Assembly (NCBI GenBank): GCA_950295325.1
Contig: OX485809.1
Coordinates: forward strand, 42,005,081 to 42,069,080
Origin: Polytrichum commune
Taxonomy: Eukaryota; Streptophyta; Polytrichopsida; Polytrichales; Polytrichaceae
Length of the DNA: 64,000 nt
Direction: 5' to 3'
Part shown: in pieces, positions 17,903 through 31,607 of the stretch
Layout of the letters: each line of letters begins with the position of its first letter
How positions within the stretch are numbered: position 1 is the first letter of the stretch
Notes under the pieces: model-generated
Seen by the model: the letters and a program-made list of their open reading frames with translations, nothing else
Told to the model about the DNA's origin: nothing
The model's database searches: none
Program-made: the position numbers and the translations under genes

Positions 17903-19778
17903 GTGGACCTGTTGAAAAGGAGCACTGCTCTACTCTGACATAAGATTAATTATATTCCAGGCTCAATTTTGCCACATGTCAATTAGATATTGGTTGAGAC
18001 ATTCTTGACCTTCAAAAACCCTACTCATTCTGCTCCATAGATTTGCACAGTAAATTGCTACCAAGAGGCTACTCGACTTGAAACAGAAATCCATAATGAA
18101 AATTGAAACCATATCGTTTTTACAAAATGTCTTCATGAAGCTCTGTCCTATAGTTGTGAAAACACAGATGCACAATTGAAAATGTTCAAGTCCTTAATTA
18201 CTGCGTGAACAAGGAAAAAGCCGGGAGCGTAGTCCAAAGGCTGCATTGATGACTTACAGTAATTAAGCTCACTTCATTGCAGGAGAGTGTGCTGCTGCAA
18301 ATCCTTTGACCTGGCACCAGTTAACATCTAGATGGACTATCACCCATCAAGTCCCAGAAGGTATTCAAATTATTAGAATTTAGATCCATAGAACCACGGT
18401 TTATCAAATTTAAAGGCATGACTGACCACGTGTGGGTTGTAATCAATGACATGCCTGGAAGTTGCTCAATCTGCATGTGCAGGATTAGTGTATCTGCATG
18501 ATAAATACGCTATATATGGAAATCATCCATCGTGATAAGGGGGAAAAAAGCACTGGCCAACATTATGGTCACAATTTCACAAACAAGTTGGATGCAATAG
18601 ATACCAGTGGTCAGTTTCGTACTCGTCATTTGAAATTAAAGCATTGTGTTTCATGAGTATTTCACACACATCATGATGATGTTTGGGAGAGGCCAGACTC
18701 CAAATTCCCAGAATAAGAATAATCAATCATATCTTCAATTCGTAGAATAGGTTTCTGGTACGTTCTACATACAAAACAAATATCACATGTCTGGTTCTTC
18801 TGACCTGGCTTTCATCTATCATGCATGTTTGACTTTATTGAGCTGTTTTGGTGGAGTAACACGTCAAAGAATTGACTTTATTATGTTGACTGGATTTCAA
18901 TCTCAAGTCAAGTACTGTCGCCAGGAAGTGCGTAACCTGACAAGTGCACCTTTAATGACATTTTGTCAATTACCGCAAATTGTCTAATATTTTACTTGGA
19001 ATTCGTTTGGCGAGCCAAAATATGCAATTTCAACCTCAAGGGCTTGCAATTACCGCACACAAATATGCCCCCTCCCCCTCTCTTTCCCGTTTTTATTTTT
19101 AAATTTTTTTTTATGATGTGGCAATGTGTGCATTTTGGAAGTGAGCTTGATGCATTTAAATGTGTGCTCAAAATTGCAAGCTGTGGGTTGGATTCAGTGC
19201 ATATGATAGCGCAATTTTATTTTATTTTGAATTATATGTTTAACATTCAATATTGTGGAACTTTTTGTTATATACACCTTCCACTCTGATTTCTTGAGGA
19301 AGGAGAGGCCAAAGCGCAAAGGATTGGTCAGTGGGTATTGACCCTTTTGTACATTGATGCATTGTGTATGTGCTTTCTTTTAAAGTGGTATGGGGTGCAT
19401 TTCAATATGAAGATTATTTGTGTGGCCATTGTGCACAACAACTATCAAAAGTTAGGCTCCAACATTTTTTTTGTTGGGATTCTTGAGGCTAAGCAAGGAG
19501 AGAGTTGTCAAGGAGGGCTTAGGTACCAATCCCAACCTAGCCATGGGAAAGTAGAGGTTGGTGCCATGTCACTAATTCCATTGTCCAAGTGCCTACATGT
19601 GCTAGTCAATTTAATCCTTTTGAATGCAAGCCAAGTGCAAACATTTTGATCAAAGGGTGTAGCAATGATAAAACTGTAGCACACTATGTTTGTTACAAAC
19701 TTTGTTTTTAGATAGTATATTTGGGTTGTACCATAACATACATGCTTGAATCTAGCAACTCTACACATAACATATACA

Positions 19779-19812
19779 TACTACTACACCACCTCTTGGT
19801 GGTGTAGTAGTA
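19779..19812. repeat. perfect 15-bp inverted repeat (hairpin)
   Basis: TACTACTACACCACC is followed by the 4-nt loop TCTT and then GGTGGTGTAGTAGTA. The stem has no mismatch. It could be a fossil element end or a cruciform-prone site. It is not followed by a T run and is not near a gene. Confidence 0.8.
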
Positions 19813-20356
19813 CAAGGAGTTGATTATTCTATTAGTATTATTTCATACAAACATGAATTTTGAGAGACTCAATTCAAAATGCACTAGCAATGAACTATAG
19901 CTAACTTATTGTATTCCATTAGTTCCAATTTTCAAGTAGTGACGAGACATTAGAGTTGGAATAATACAACTTTAGGAATTTAAATTGAAGTTAGTCAACA
20001 TGTTTAGTTAGTGAATGTAGGACATTTACAAAGTTGTGTGCCATCTTGCTGGGTGCCAACCTTTAATTTTAAGCCCACTACAGGGTGATTCAAATAACAT
20101 TTGTGGTGGCCGTGTTTGTACTTGACTCAAAGGAGGATTTGATTTTGAGGAAAACCATGACTCATTGAGTATTCTTGTCATAGCAAATGGCACTTGTAAT
20201 ACAAATCTTGTCAAAAGCAAGGGTCATGGACCTCGGCACTTGAGCCTTCCACATAACCCCCACCTTTAAAAGATGATGATTTTGTAAGCTTCATACCCCA
20301 TTGAGGATCAAAATAGAAACCAGATATCCAAACGTAACCCCTAAGTGCCTGAGGAT

Positions 20357-20360
<4 letters not shown>

Positions 20361-20392
<32 letters not shown>
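20361..20392. repeat. (AT)n microsatellite
   Basis: About 16 uninterrupted AT dinucleotides. Confidence 0.9.
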
Positions 20393-20398
<6 letters not shown>

Positions 20399-20399
20399 T

Positions 20400-21012
20400 C
20401 TTTTCTTTTTTACAAAGGAGAAAACTTCTTAAGACAAAGTTGATCATAAAGGATAGGTCACAAATCTATACAATTGTGTCTTAGAGTGAAGCATATAATA
20501 CATGTCCGAGCATTTCAATTGAATAATCATAGGAAAAATATTTGGATATTCTAAACATAGTTTTCCATTTTGCTATACATTTGAATATAGTGTGTCATGA
20601 AAAAAATGCAAGGAAAAAAAAATCGCATATGTAAAAATATTGATCTTGGTGTAAATTTCCTTTTTGGGCCACACTACCATAAGTGTGGTGTGCCTAACTT
20701 TAAGAAGTCGTCAAAAAATAACCAATTGGTCCCATTTTGATGAGGGGTGAGCTCAACTAAGCCTCAAGCCTTCATCCTACCCTAACAAAAAAACTCAACC
20801 AAATTGGAGCTACCCTTGAACCCCCAACCAACTTGCAAAAGGTGAGATAAAATTTAAAATGGCGTCTTTGGCACTTAGAGTGTAGAGTTCGTATGGCAAG
20901 AATTCTTGCAAGATGATCCAAATTGCCCCCACATTCCATCAAGAAAATGCAAGCAAAATTGCAAACCACAACAATTCGCAACCTTCCTACCATCATGTCG
21001 AATAAAAGAGAA
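20400..21012. other. non-coding stretch
   Basis: No gene or repeat recognised apart from short A/T runs. Confidence 0.4.
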
Positions 21013-21015
21013 CTA

Positions 21016-21393
21016 GGGCCGGTTCATATGGGGTCCCAAGTCCCACTCATGTTAGCAACTCCCAACATGAAGGCAAAGTCCCAACTTTTGAGCCTCAACA
21101 AACCATTCAAATATGGTTAGTATTCATTAAAGTTGGATCTTGATTGTTTTATGCCAAAAAAAAAACTTGTGGGTCTTGTGGTAAAAGTTGGGTCCAGTTT
21201 TTTGCTTAACCCAACTCTCAACACAAGTCCCAAGCCTTACCTCCAAAAGTGTTGCCATGTAGGCATCCATTTTACACTTGGGACCCCATGTGAAGTGGCA
21301 AATCCCAACTTTCATGCTCATAATGGTTAAGATTGTGTGGATTGGCCTCAAGTGACTTGAGACTTAGGACTTGAAACCCATGTGAGCCAACCC
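21016..21393. mobile_element. MITE with GGG-type termini, probably Tourist-like, 378 bp
   Basis: The left end reads GGGCCGGTTCATATGGGGTC. The reverse complement of the right end reads GGGTTGGCTCACATGGGTTT, giving an imperfect inverted repeat of at least 20 bp followed by CAAGTCC on both sides. The flanks are CTA on the left and TTA on the right, close to a 3-bp target duplication with one change. No coding capacity. A fragment of the same family lies at about 32040-32135. Confidence 0.65.
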
Positions 21394-21460
21394 TTAGAAT
21401 AGCTCGCGAGAAACCCAAAAGTCAACCCACTCCCAACAAAAGCTCACATTTGTGTTGAAC

Positions 21461-21530
21461 TCAATGGAATGAAATTTATTTTAAAGTCCAGGAAGCCATA
21501 CATGCTAATGGGATTGAAAGTACATCATGA
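21461..21530 (-). repeat. dispersed repeat, copy 3 (opposite strand)
   Basis: On the minus strand this reads TGATGTACTTTCAATCCCAT, then GGCTTCCTGGACTTTAAAAT, then AATTTCATTCCATTGA. It matches copies at 1981-2047 and 3247-3310. Confidence 0.55.
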
Positions 21531-21884
21531 TGGTTTCAAACCAGCTAATTTTCTAGAGTAGCAGAATGCGGTAGCCTCCGAGAGATAAAGGTTAACCCTT
21601 AAAGGACATATGCTTTCCTGATACCACACCCAAAATATCTTTTAAAATTCATTTTAAGCATGATTAACCAATTAATTTACATAGGCTCTATTCTAAAGAA
21701 GTATAGATCTTGCTAAGGTGCTCGATTTGGCATTCTAAAAACCCCATTTGGTGCAATGGAGTAGAAGTTTTGAACAAGATTCTCCCAAAATAATACCAAG
21801 CCCGTGGGGCTTGCATTGTCCTTTAAGGGTTAATATCAACTTGGTGGTCTAATTCAAAGAAAGACTTGAGGCTCCCTAGCAACC

Positions 21885-21910
21885 TTTTTTTTTGGGGGGG
21901 GGGGGGGGGG
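21885..21910. repeat. T run followed by 17-base G run
   Basis: Nine T residues are followed by 17 consecutive G residues (21894-21910). The exact length is prone to sequencing error. Confidence 0.8.
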
Positions 21911-24352
21911 TGCAACCACGAACGTCAACAATCAACATCCAGGATGATGACAACCATCCTTTCTCGAACAAGCTCAAATTCACATTGGTGCACAAACATT
22001 GACGTTTGTTTTTCTAAAAAAATATTTTTTATTATTTTATTTCTTGATGCCAACAATATTGCCACCTTAGCGGAAGACTTCCCTTGTTTATAGCTTTTGG
22101 GGTTTGGCCTCAAATCACCACTTTTTAGATAGCATCCATATATAGTCATTACTGATTGTCATATTTGGACCATCATGCATCTACATATGCCACAAACATG
22201 TAAAGAATTAACTTAAAATATATTTTCTTGGTTTAAGGTTGAAAATATTTCCATGAAGTTCAATGAGTTATATAAACACCAAAACCATCTGGATATGATT
22301 TCTTAAATTAATATAACCAACTTCACTCGACAAGGCTCTTGCTTTTGAACCTTGCAACCTTCATTTTATTACATAGGAACAATTTTGTTGGCATGTGAGA
22401 ATGGCAAGTCGTTGAGCTATCAAAGACTAAAGATAGGAGATAAATGGTAGAAAGAGAAGAAAACAACCACCACACAAGAAGGGGAAGGAACTTCAAAGAG
22501 CAACCTTGCCATGTCCGACAACAAAGAGTAGTGCAAATAAGTATCCCATCAAGTTCTTGGGCTCTTGGGCTCTTTCTAATGGATCACGTACTGAATTAGT
22601 GCGAGGTTATTTTTACCACTAGGAAAAAGCAATGTGTCTCATACAAAGCTAACATAATTTCAAAGTTGGCTTTGCTAGTTGCAATTTTCCAATGCATTCA
22701 TAGAAATCTTGACGTAGTACGAATTTCCCTGGGCAAATCATGTGGCAATACAAGTTCAATCACATGTATAAAGTAGCGTATATTAAGAAATATGAGGGAT
22801 GTTGTGTGTGTGTGTGTTCACAAATCGGTTATTTGTAATGGAAAATGACTAGTTTAAGCAAACAACCATTTTGCAAGTAAAGAGTTATTAACCAATTGTT
22901 AAAGAATAATTTATTCTACCCTCGTAGAATCATGTATTCTTATATGCCCCCTAAACTAGCGTGTATGCATGTTATTTTACAATACTATTGGTTACATATC
23001 TCTTTCAATCCTAGATTTGTGGTTCCTCACTACAATATTACCGGTCGGTGCCATTTCTATTGCATCTAACACTGGCTTAAATTTCCTACCAAGTTATACT
23101 TTGATGGCTTACATTAAGGCATCAACCAATTACTCACTCATTAGGGCGAACCGTACTACCGCTTGGGTTCGTATAGCTAGTAGATGATGTTGATTATTCG
23201 ACATGCTTGGTAGTTGACATCATCCCAACACTACCTCATGTATCCAATTACTTATATGATTCAAGAGAATACGATAACAACTACCGCCCTTTAACACTTT
23301 CTCGGTAGTACCACCACTGATGGTTTGTGACCCAAAGCTTGCTCATTTAAGGTTCCCATCAACTATTAGTAGCTAAACCCTTCATTGACCTCGTTCTTAG
23401 CATGTTTTCATACTCAATATCTTTGCGTAAATTTAACCACCGGTTATTCCACTGTACATAAATTACCACTAGTATTGCTACCAACCATACAATTTTTTAC
23501 TAAGATCACATAATTAACGATTGCCCTGCATGATCATTGGGTGCTCCTCACCACTCTACCTAAATTGACTCCTTAAGTGGATTGATGCTAACTTTTTGTG
23601 TCATGTGATGCATACTTGTTGGTTTATTCCTACCTTCTAGACCCCTTCTAATATCCAAATATGTTTTTTGGTTACCGAATATCACATCTCTTGAACGCAA
23701 CTTGTAAGTCTACTTCCCAATCTAACAATACATTGAAATGTTAATTGTCACACCTCAATCTAGATTGACGACTCTATATTATTCCACCCTTCACACCATA
23801 CAAGTCCCTCAAATCACTTTCATACACATATAATTCAAGGAAGGTAACCTACCTACCATTCATTATACACAAAATTGGTCACACTTCACACTATTCCTCC
23901 TTGTCTTAAATCTTCCTTAGTCTCAACCTTATCCTACTTCCTATCCACATGATCCAATTGTGGTTCCTTTTCAATTGTGCTCTCTTTTCAACTGTGGTCC
24001 CTTCCTACCCTTATTTAATCCTCTTTGTTAATCCTTATCTACTCACTCGCTTATCATGTTACCCTATAACCGTAAAATCATTTTATCGTTAACACCAACA
24101 ACTAAACTATTTCTTCTATCTAGTGTGGGTTTTATTATTTGAAACTTTTGTCTACAGGCATAACTCATGGATTTACTAATCATCTCGCCCTAGCTTAACC
24201 CTTAAAGGTCCACACCCATTTTTGGACAATTCCCGTATAATATGTAACTTATTGTACATGTAGTCCATGGGAATCCTTCGCAAGTGCTACTTTGGTTGCA
24301 AATTTTTCCCACGCTTATACTTGCGCATGTGCATATGATTGCTTATTCATTT

Positions 24353-24389
24353 TATTATTTATTATTATTATTATTATTTGGGGGGGGGG
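24353..24389. repeat. (TTA)n microsatellite followed by G run
   Basis: Tandem TTA/ATT triplets run to about 24378 and are followed by ten G residues. Confidence 0.8.
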
Positions 24390-27300
24390 AGATGGTGTCC
24401 AATAATTGCGCATGAATTTTCATGTTTGGGATTGAGGCATGTCATTAACATCTATAAACTAAACGCCTCCCAAAAATGTGTGAGCACATGTGAACATATT
24501 CACCAATTTAAAAATACACTCAAGGTACAAGTATATGGGGGCAAGTACAAGACAATGATGGTTATTGTAGGGCAAGTGGTCACATTGTTACCGCATCAAC
24601 ATGTCAAATGATGACACCATTTGCCCTCCACCAATAGGAGGGAAGGTCATTGGGCTATTGTCCTTGTGTCCAACTAAGCCAATAAGGCCCAATTTATATT
24701 TTACATTGCATTGACTATATAATCTCTTGGTACAATACATGCAAATTATCCCCCAATGCTTGTGAATATGTATAATTTGCTAACATACACATCCATATTT
24801 TCATATTTGTTTTTCCTAAAAAAAAGATATTATGAGGTTCCTTGCACTTTTGCCCATAAGTTTCCTTTCCTAAATTATACAATACAAAGGCCAATGTTCA
24901 CACAGTGCAAAATATGAAGCATTAAAGACATTTTTGGGTTTGTAGGTTTTTAAGAGGTTAATTGTGTATTTCATATCCTAAAAGAAGTGGGTGCAAAGCT
25001 ACAAGTGTCCCTTTAAGGCCCACTTAAGTACCTCAATTCATTATCGCTTGAGCTCTACATAACATTACTATGCCTCTCAACTCCGTTTTTTTCCTCAAAG
25101 GAGGGAGAACAAGAGGTTGTCAACTAATAAACCCCCAAACAACTATGCAATATTCTCAAAGTCAATGTAATTGCTGAATTGCAAAGGATTTTGAACATGA
25201 TTGATAGGTAAGTCATGCTAGAATTTAATGTGATTTTCCCAACTGGTCTATAACAACGATGCCGAGTTCACAATATGAGAATTTGAGACTATGCCACGCA
25301 ATGACCATGTTTCAACATTTTAAAACGAATGACTAGCTACATGTAAATATTATTTTGCAATGAACAAATTTGCAATCTTAGTACACTCAAAATGTGGAAG
25401 ATACCTAGAATAAGAGGGGCATAATGCTTGGAGGATTCTTGGCCCCACAAAGCATTCATACACGGCTGAGTAATGCTATGTTGTGTTGACTTGTATTTTC
25501 AAGATATTATACGGCTTGTCATTCTGCCCGGCTAGCTTATATGTATAGCCCCTATCTAACCCAAACCACACGGGAGGAAACTTGCATGAACAGCAGTGAG
25601 TTGGATGAATAGCATTGGTTCAAATGAGCAAGTGGTTGCCACATGAGAGGAAGTATGGGGAGTGGCAAGTTGGCAACAATGACTTTTGAGCTTTGGATAT
25701 TGCTTCGGGATCTACTTGGCAATAAAGTAGAGTGACATGGCACAATAAATGTAGTTCAATACTACCAGGCACTAGTGCTTGGAATTCCACAGTATAAGGA
25801 GAAAAACAAGGAAAAGGAGACTTTTCAAAAGCAAAGTGCCATGTTGGAGGAAGTTGCGAAACTTCCTTTGACTCTCGTGTGGCATGCATGGTCATGCCAC
25901 TCAACTTTCAAAGGCCCGAAATGATGCAAGATGCCCTACTTAAAGAAATGCAGAGTTGTTTTCCACGTGCCGCCGAAATCTCCTTCATCCATGCCCACAC
26001 CCTTCAATTTGTCATCTTTCTGTTCACACTTGTGATATGTGTGGCCATCAACTTTACTAATGGCTTTCGGCATTTGAGTTCACACTTCAAATTCTCTCCT
26101 GTTAGTTACTCATGGTTGAGATTGGATGTAAGAATGAACACATCAGGTAGAGGGTGATAATTCCAACCCTCTCCCAAAAGTGAGCCGTATTCACGCATGC
26201 TATAGCGTAACCATAAATTTCCTTAATTTGTCCAAATGTCTCCAACACAAAACGGGGGGCAAATGTGGGTGAAAAGGGTCAGTTTAAGTAGAATGCGAGA
26301 TTGTTTTTGGACAAAAAATGAGGATGGTTTTGAATGAGTGTTAGGTTAATTTTAAGAATCATTTGCAATGAAAAAACTAGGGAGGAATTTAAGTAGCTAA
26401 AATTAAGAAATTTCAAACGTTTGTAATTTATGCATATGATGTGCAATCTCTTTTATTTTTGTGTACCATGGCTGAACCAATTTGCTAACCCAATCATGTT
26501 GACAAATGGAGGTCCTTGTTTCACTTGTATTGATGAATCGAGGGCCTAACAATGAAGAGCCCAAACAAGTAAGGCTTCTCCATTGGGGTGATAGTTGATG
26601 AAAGCACTTTCCAGATCCATGCTTTGAGATTCAAATGAGACTCAAACTAGATCTAGAGAATTGCGTGGTTGTATTTAAAATCATAATCTAGTGGCACAAA
26701 ACAAAGACCTAGCACTAAATAATGTTATGTCAATCACCTCCTCAAGATGACATGCAAGTCAAATTTGCAAAGTATGAGCTTTTGGTTTTTTAGGTCCAAT
26801 AATTGAATAAATTTACCAAGCATTTCTCGAGCGGGTACTTGAAGATCTTCATTCTTTATAGATATTTTGTGAGCTTCAATAGTATATTTATGTCATTCAT
26901 AAGGGCATTTTGAATCAATTCCACTTTACAAAAGAGCTCTTGAAGTAGGTTATTCAATTCTTTAGCAATACCAAGTTGGTGGCTCAATAGATCACATGTG
27001 ACACATCTCTGAGAAGACCTTGTAATGGTTCCTAAGTGGGCTAGCAAAATGCATCAACATAAGAGGTGCTAAAAGTTCAAACCCCTTCTCTTATAGTACA
27101 TAATAAAGACAATATCCTAGGATTGGGATGAGTACCAACACAACTATACAAAATATTCCTATTAGTGTTCGGACCACAATATATCTCTAAATCCTACATT
27201 TATTTTCAACCCATGCCAATCATGAGTAAATTAGGAGTATATAGCCTACTTAACATCAATGTAGCACAAAGACTATTTGGCTTACCCAAACCTGCTTTAG

Positions 27301-28310
27301 CCCCCAAATGCCTAAGAAGTCTAAATGTATCAAAATGCATGTGTTTGTGGGTTTTGTTGATTGAATTTGATCTATGTTTTTTGATATTTAATATGTTAGG
27401 TGCTATAAGATTTGCAATCCATACGTAAAGTTTCTTTAAGAAACAAACTAAATATGAAACCTTGAAAAATAAAAATCAACATTCATGAGTGGGATTTCTA
27501 GCCAGGGGTTTGAGCCTTCATTGGAATGCCTCGCCCGGCTAAACCTAGACATACTTATTGTTAATATAGTTGAAAGCACCACCCATGATACCACAAAAAT
27601 TCTAGTCTCCACGTCATTTGAATCCACCTTTTGCCATGACCACGACCCAACATATGTTGCCCAACGCAAACAACTTAAATATCAACAATTAGTGGATACC
27701 TAATAAGAGGTTAATTGGTATATCACCCTCACCATCCTCACAATGGGCATTTGCAGAGGCATTCACATGGATACCATCACCATAATTTTTGAACAATGTT
27801 GTATTCCCTTTTGCTCATTGCTAACCCACACATGCATGCAACAAATCCATCTAATTGCTTGAAACACCTCACACTTCTCATGCTCAACAAAAGGAGACTG
27901 GAAAATGACCAACTCTCCGTCTTACCCCACTAAAACACATCACCACAACAAATACACCAACACAAAAATTATAATTCCCAAGATGAATCTTACAATAAGA
28001 TCAACCAAACCCTCTCCATTAGCTCAAATAGGGGGATAAAACAACCTCCCATGGACGCACCCAAGAATCAAAATTAGCACACAATGGAATTAGTAAAGTC
28101 ATCTTGCCAATATAACACCCACCTTCAAGATACACAACATACACCACGTACACCTATTTAAGTAACTACATAAGGGACCCTAAGCCCCTCCCATACATGG
28201 TTACCAAAAAGAACCACCTTTGATAAGAGGCAGTAGCAATTGTCTCATAGACTTACTCAATAAACACGCTCTTGGTTCACATACAAGGTCGCAACTATGA
28301 CCAAGGTTAA

Positions 28311-28313
<3 letters not shown>

Positions 28314-28358
<45 letters not shown>
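28314..28358. repeat. (CT)n microsatellite
   Basis: About 22 uninterrupted CT dinucleotides. Confidence 0.9.
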
Positions 28359-28361
<3 letters not shown>

Positions 28362-30360
28362 TGCCATGCCACTAAATTTTTTGATTATAAACTCTTACAT
28401 TGATCTACCTAGCAATGGTCCTCTTTATAAATAGAAGACTCTAGGCTCAGATGATTACCGGTATAAGTTTACATACATGGAAAGAAATCATACTTACCAT
28501 AAAATGGATGTAACAAGGATGTAGATGAACAAAGCAAAATAACCATAGTTACAGATGTGACCCATGTCTCTAATCCATGATAAAAATAGGCTTTACAAAA
28601 ATTTACCATTGGTAAGAACTCCAATATAAACCCGTAACCCTTAAAAAGAGCCTTCTTTTTACCATTCACGCAAGTGATAGGTGTAGTGAGCTTTGTGTAT
28701 ACTCACTTGGTAGTAGATACATGCTAAAAGTAAGAGAAACGAGGACTCGTCACCAAGGGGAGTATTCTACTTGAAGTGACCCAATCATGGGCAAGGAACA
28801 TGGCTGAACACCCATATGTAGTTTTACAATGAGTGTTGTAATTTGAAATACTATGATGCATTGAAATGGACTAAATGTGTGCGACATGGATGACAACTGA
28901 GTCATGCTATTATTTACCTCGTGTACGTAACTAATCCTCAAATGTTTGTTGGTTGGTTGCATGGGCACGGGTGAGGCAAGCCCTTCACACTTTCAACACA
29001 ATGATGTATTGTGATTATGACAATTTGTGCATATCTATTGGTTGAAGTTATTGGGAACATTTTTATTGTAAGTATTGCATACGTGTGGTGGATTAGCTAT
29101 ATGTGCTTTGAGGTGAAGCAAGAAGATAGGTGATTAAACTTCCAAGGTATGGGGCAGTCAAAATCAAATATTTGTTGTTGGATACCATTTGATAGCAGAA
29201 ACCCTAGGTAAGGTACATATTTTTGCAAAGCAAATGAGGTTATAACACAAAATGTCCATGTTGTACAACACATAGCTAGGCATGATTGCAAACAACTCTA
29301 TTATGCAAGATGTTATTGTGTTACCAAATAGGAAGATGCAAAAGAAATAGAAAGAGTCTTGTGGAAATTCCCACCCACCCTTGTATTGCAATGAAGAAGA
29401 AAAAGTTAAAGGATTTGGCCTCAGAAAAGAGGAAGTTCAAACTTTGTAAAAGTTTTGAAAAGTTAGCTCTCTCTCTAAGTTGTACAAACGTCCCATTGGT
29501 TTTAAGTTCAATGCTAGTTTACAAAGGATATTGAACCCACGAGTATTTAAAATGACAATGTTATCTTTTTCTCTGTCAAACATAACATTGCTAAGCTCCA
29601 CATGCCATATGCCCTAGGCATGAGAATAATTTGACCAAAAGCAGAGAATAAACTTGATGTGATTTTCTATAAATGACAACTTGAACTTTAGTTCCACGAC
29701 AAGGTCCTCATTAAACACGGCTTATACTTACATTAGTGTGGATGAGGGGGCATGAGGCTAAGTAATGTCATGAATATCCAAATAATCAAATTATATATAT
29801 TTATAGAATGAGTTTCTTTATTCCAACTTAGTAAAGACTAGAATGTTGTCATGGGTTTCTTCTGTAACACTCAAGAATTGAGAGACCAACCATAACTATA
29901 AATTGTTTGTTTTAATGACAAATTTATGGCAAATTCAAGTTTAACGAAGTTGTAGGACACATTTCCATGTGCCAACCGTTCCAACATAGCAAATTAGATT
30001 TCACCAACATTGATGAAACTTTCCCATTATCTTCAAGCATTTTGTTGGCCAAAAACTTTCACGATGGCTTTATATTAGATCCCATCAAATGACTTTCATT
30101 TGAATAAGAAAGAATTGATCATCACAACCATAAACATGTTTGGTGTGGACCTAATTTTTTTCCCCGTGGTTTTGAATTCTTATAATTGAGACATTGCCCA
30201 AAGTTAAGCTCCCCCCTTAAACCTTAAACTCCCCTACAATCGTGCCCACCTCCAATTATAGGCCTTTAAAAAACATTAGCACATAACTCCATGTAGAAAA
30301 GGGTCCATATTTTTGTCATCTAAGTTAGTGGTTTATGTTGACTTCAACGGCATATGGAGG

Positions 30361-31597
30361 GGGTCTCTTTAAATACCCCCGACGAGTATTGCACTCGTCA
30401 GGGCGGCGTGCAAGGGCGGCATTGAAAAAGCCAGAGCCTCGCCCCCCCGACCTTGGCCTGCCCTGACCTTGGCCTAACCCTCGACCCTGGCGTGACCCTT
30501 GCATTCTTGAAGGTTGCTTGTCCATATAACCCATAATGAGCGCACTTCATTTTCAAGGTCCAAAATCCAATATTTATGTTCACTTCTATTGAGTAAATAA
30601 CCAATTGATTCAGACTTCCTTGTCGAAGTGAAACCGTCAATAAAGCATGTAATTAACTTGGAAGTAAAAGAATCACAAAATCCTCATTAGCACTGAGGCT
30701 ATAATTTTTGTGACTTACCATTGAAAGAGTCTTTGTCATTCTAAAATGGAACTAATTAGTGTTTTTATTTTTAGTATGTTTATTTTTACTTATTTTTAGT
30801 TAATATCTTTTACTTTCACAAAGTATTCATACACTTTCAAACTAATTAAGTGTAATTAATTGTAATTAATTCAAAATAAATAAAAATAATAAAAATAAAG
30901 CCCAATTAAATCAGAAAGTATGCTCATCAAATTAAATAAGATTAATTAATTATAAAATGTACTTAATCATGATTTAATTCAGATATGAGGAGTGATGTGC
31001 TTAGTTACACTTGTTTAGGCTTCATTATGCTTAATTAAGCTGAATGCACTTACTTGCACTTAATCAGGCTTAATTAGTTTGAATGTGTATGAATACTTGT
31101 AAAAACCTAGGTTTTGCGTTGAATTACCTTCTAAAATAGTTATTTAGACCTAATTACATTTGATCACACTTAATTAGTTTGAGTGTGTATGACTACTTTG
31201 TGAAAGTAGAAGGCATTAACTAAAATACTAATTTTAGTTTCATTTTAGAATGACAAAGACCCTTTCATTGGTAAGTCGCAAAAATTATAACCTCAATACT
31301 AATGAGGGTTTTGTAATGTTTTTGACTTCCAAGTTAATGTAATGCTTTATTGACGGTTTCACTTTGAAAAGAAAATCCCAATCAATTACTTCTTTACTCA
31401 ATGGAAGTGAACATATATATATAGGATTTTGGACCTTGAAAATGAAGTGCACTCAATATGGGTTATATGGACAAACAACATTCAAGAATGCAAGGGTCAT
31501 GCTAGGGTCGGGGGACCGAGGTTGTGGCTTTTTTGGTGTTGCCCTTGCCCTCCACCCTAATGAGTGCAATGCTCGTCAGGTGTATTTAGAGAGACCC
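30361..31597. mobile_element. Mutator-like foldback element (non-autonomous MULE), about 1.24 kb
   Basis: The two halves are long inverted repeats. The left arm starts GGGTCTCTTTAAATAC at 30361; the right end, reverse-complemented from 31597, is GGGTCTCTCTAAATAC. Arms remain recognisably similar for about 470-490 bp each. One shared segment encodes the same fortuitous peptide, GFWTLKMKC, on opposite strands. An AT-rich spacer of about 0.3 kb separates the arms. CATATGGAGG flanks both sides exactly (30351-30360 and 31598-31607), a 9-10 bp target duplication typical of Mutator-like elements. No transposase is present. Arms have diverged somewhat while the target duplication is still perfect. 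Confidence 0.82.
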
Positions 31598-31607
31598 CAT
31601 ATGGAGG

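Larger units (their letters stand above)
17006..20360. other. AT-rich non-coding region with simple repeats
   Basis: No gene is supported; the longest frames are about 100 codons, low-complexity and without motifs. Simple runs include a C run then A run near 17511-17530 and a GAAAT pentamer array at 17874-17902. A perfect hairpin is listed separately at 19779. Confidence 0.5.
21911..30350. other. long AT-rich intergenic region
   Basis: No gene is supported over about 8.4 kb. Open frames are short (under about 95 codons) and lack motifs, codon structure or splice series. Simple repeats are a TTA array then a G run (24353-24389) and a long CT array (28314-28358). The composition and lack of structure suggest old transposon debris that cannot be classified by eye. 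Confidence 0.5.

Noticed and set aside
21600-21630. TGGTATCAGG on the minus strand as a second primer-binding site
   Set aside because: It departs from the tRNA-complementary sequence after nine bases and has no LTR-like text before it.
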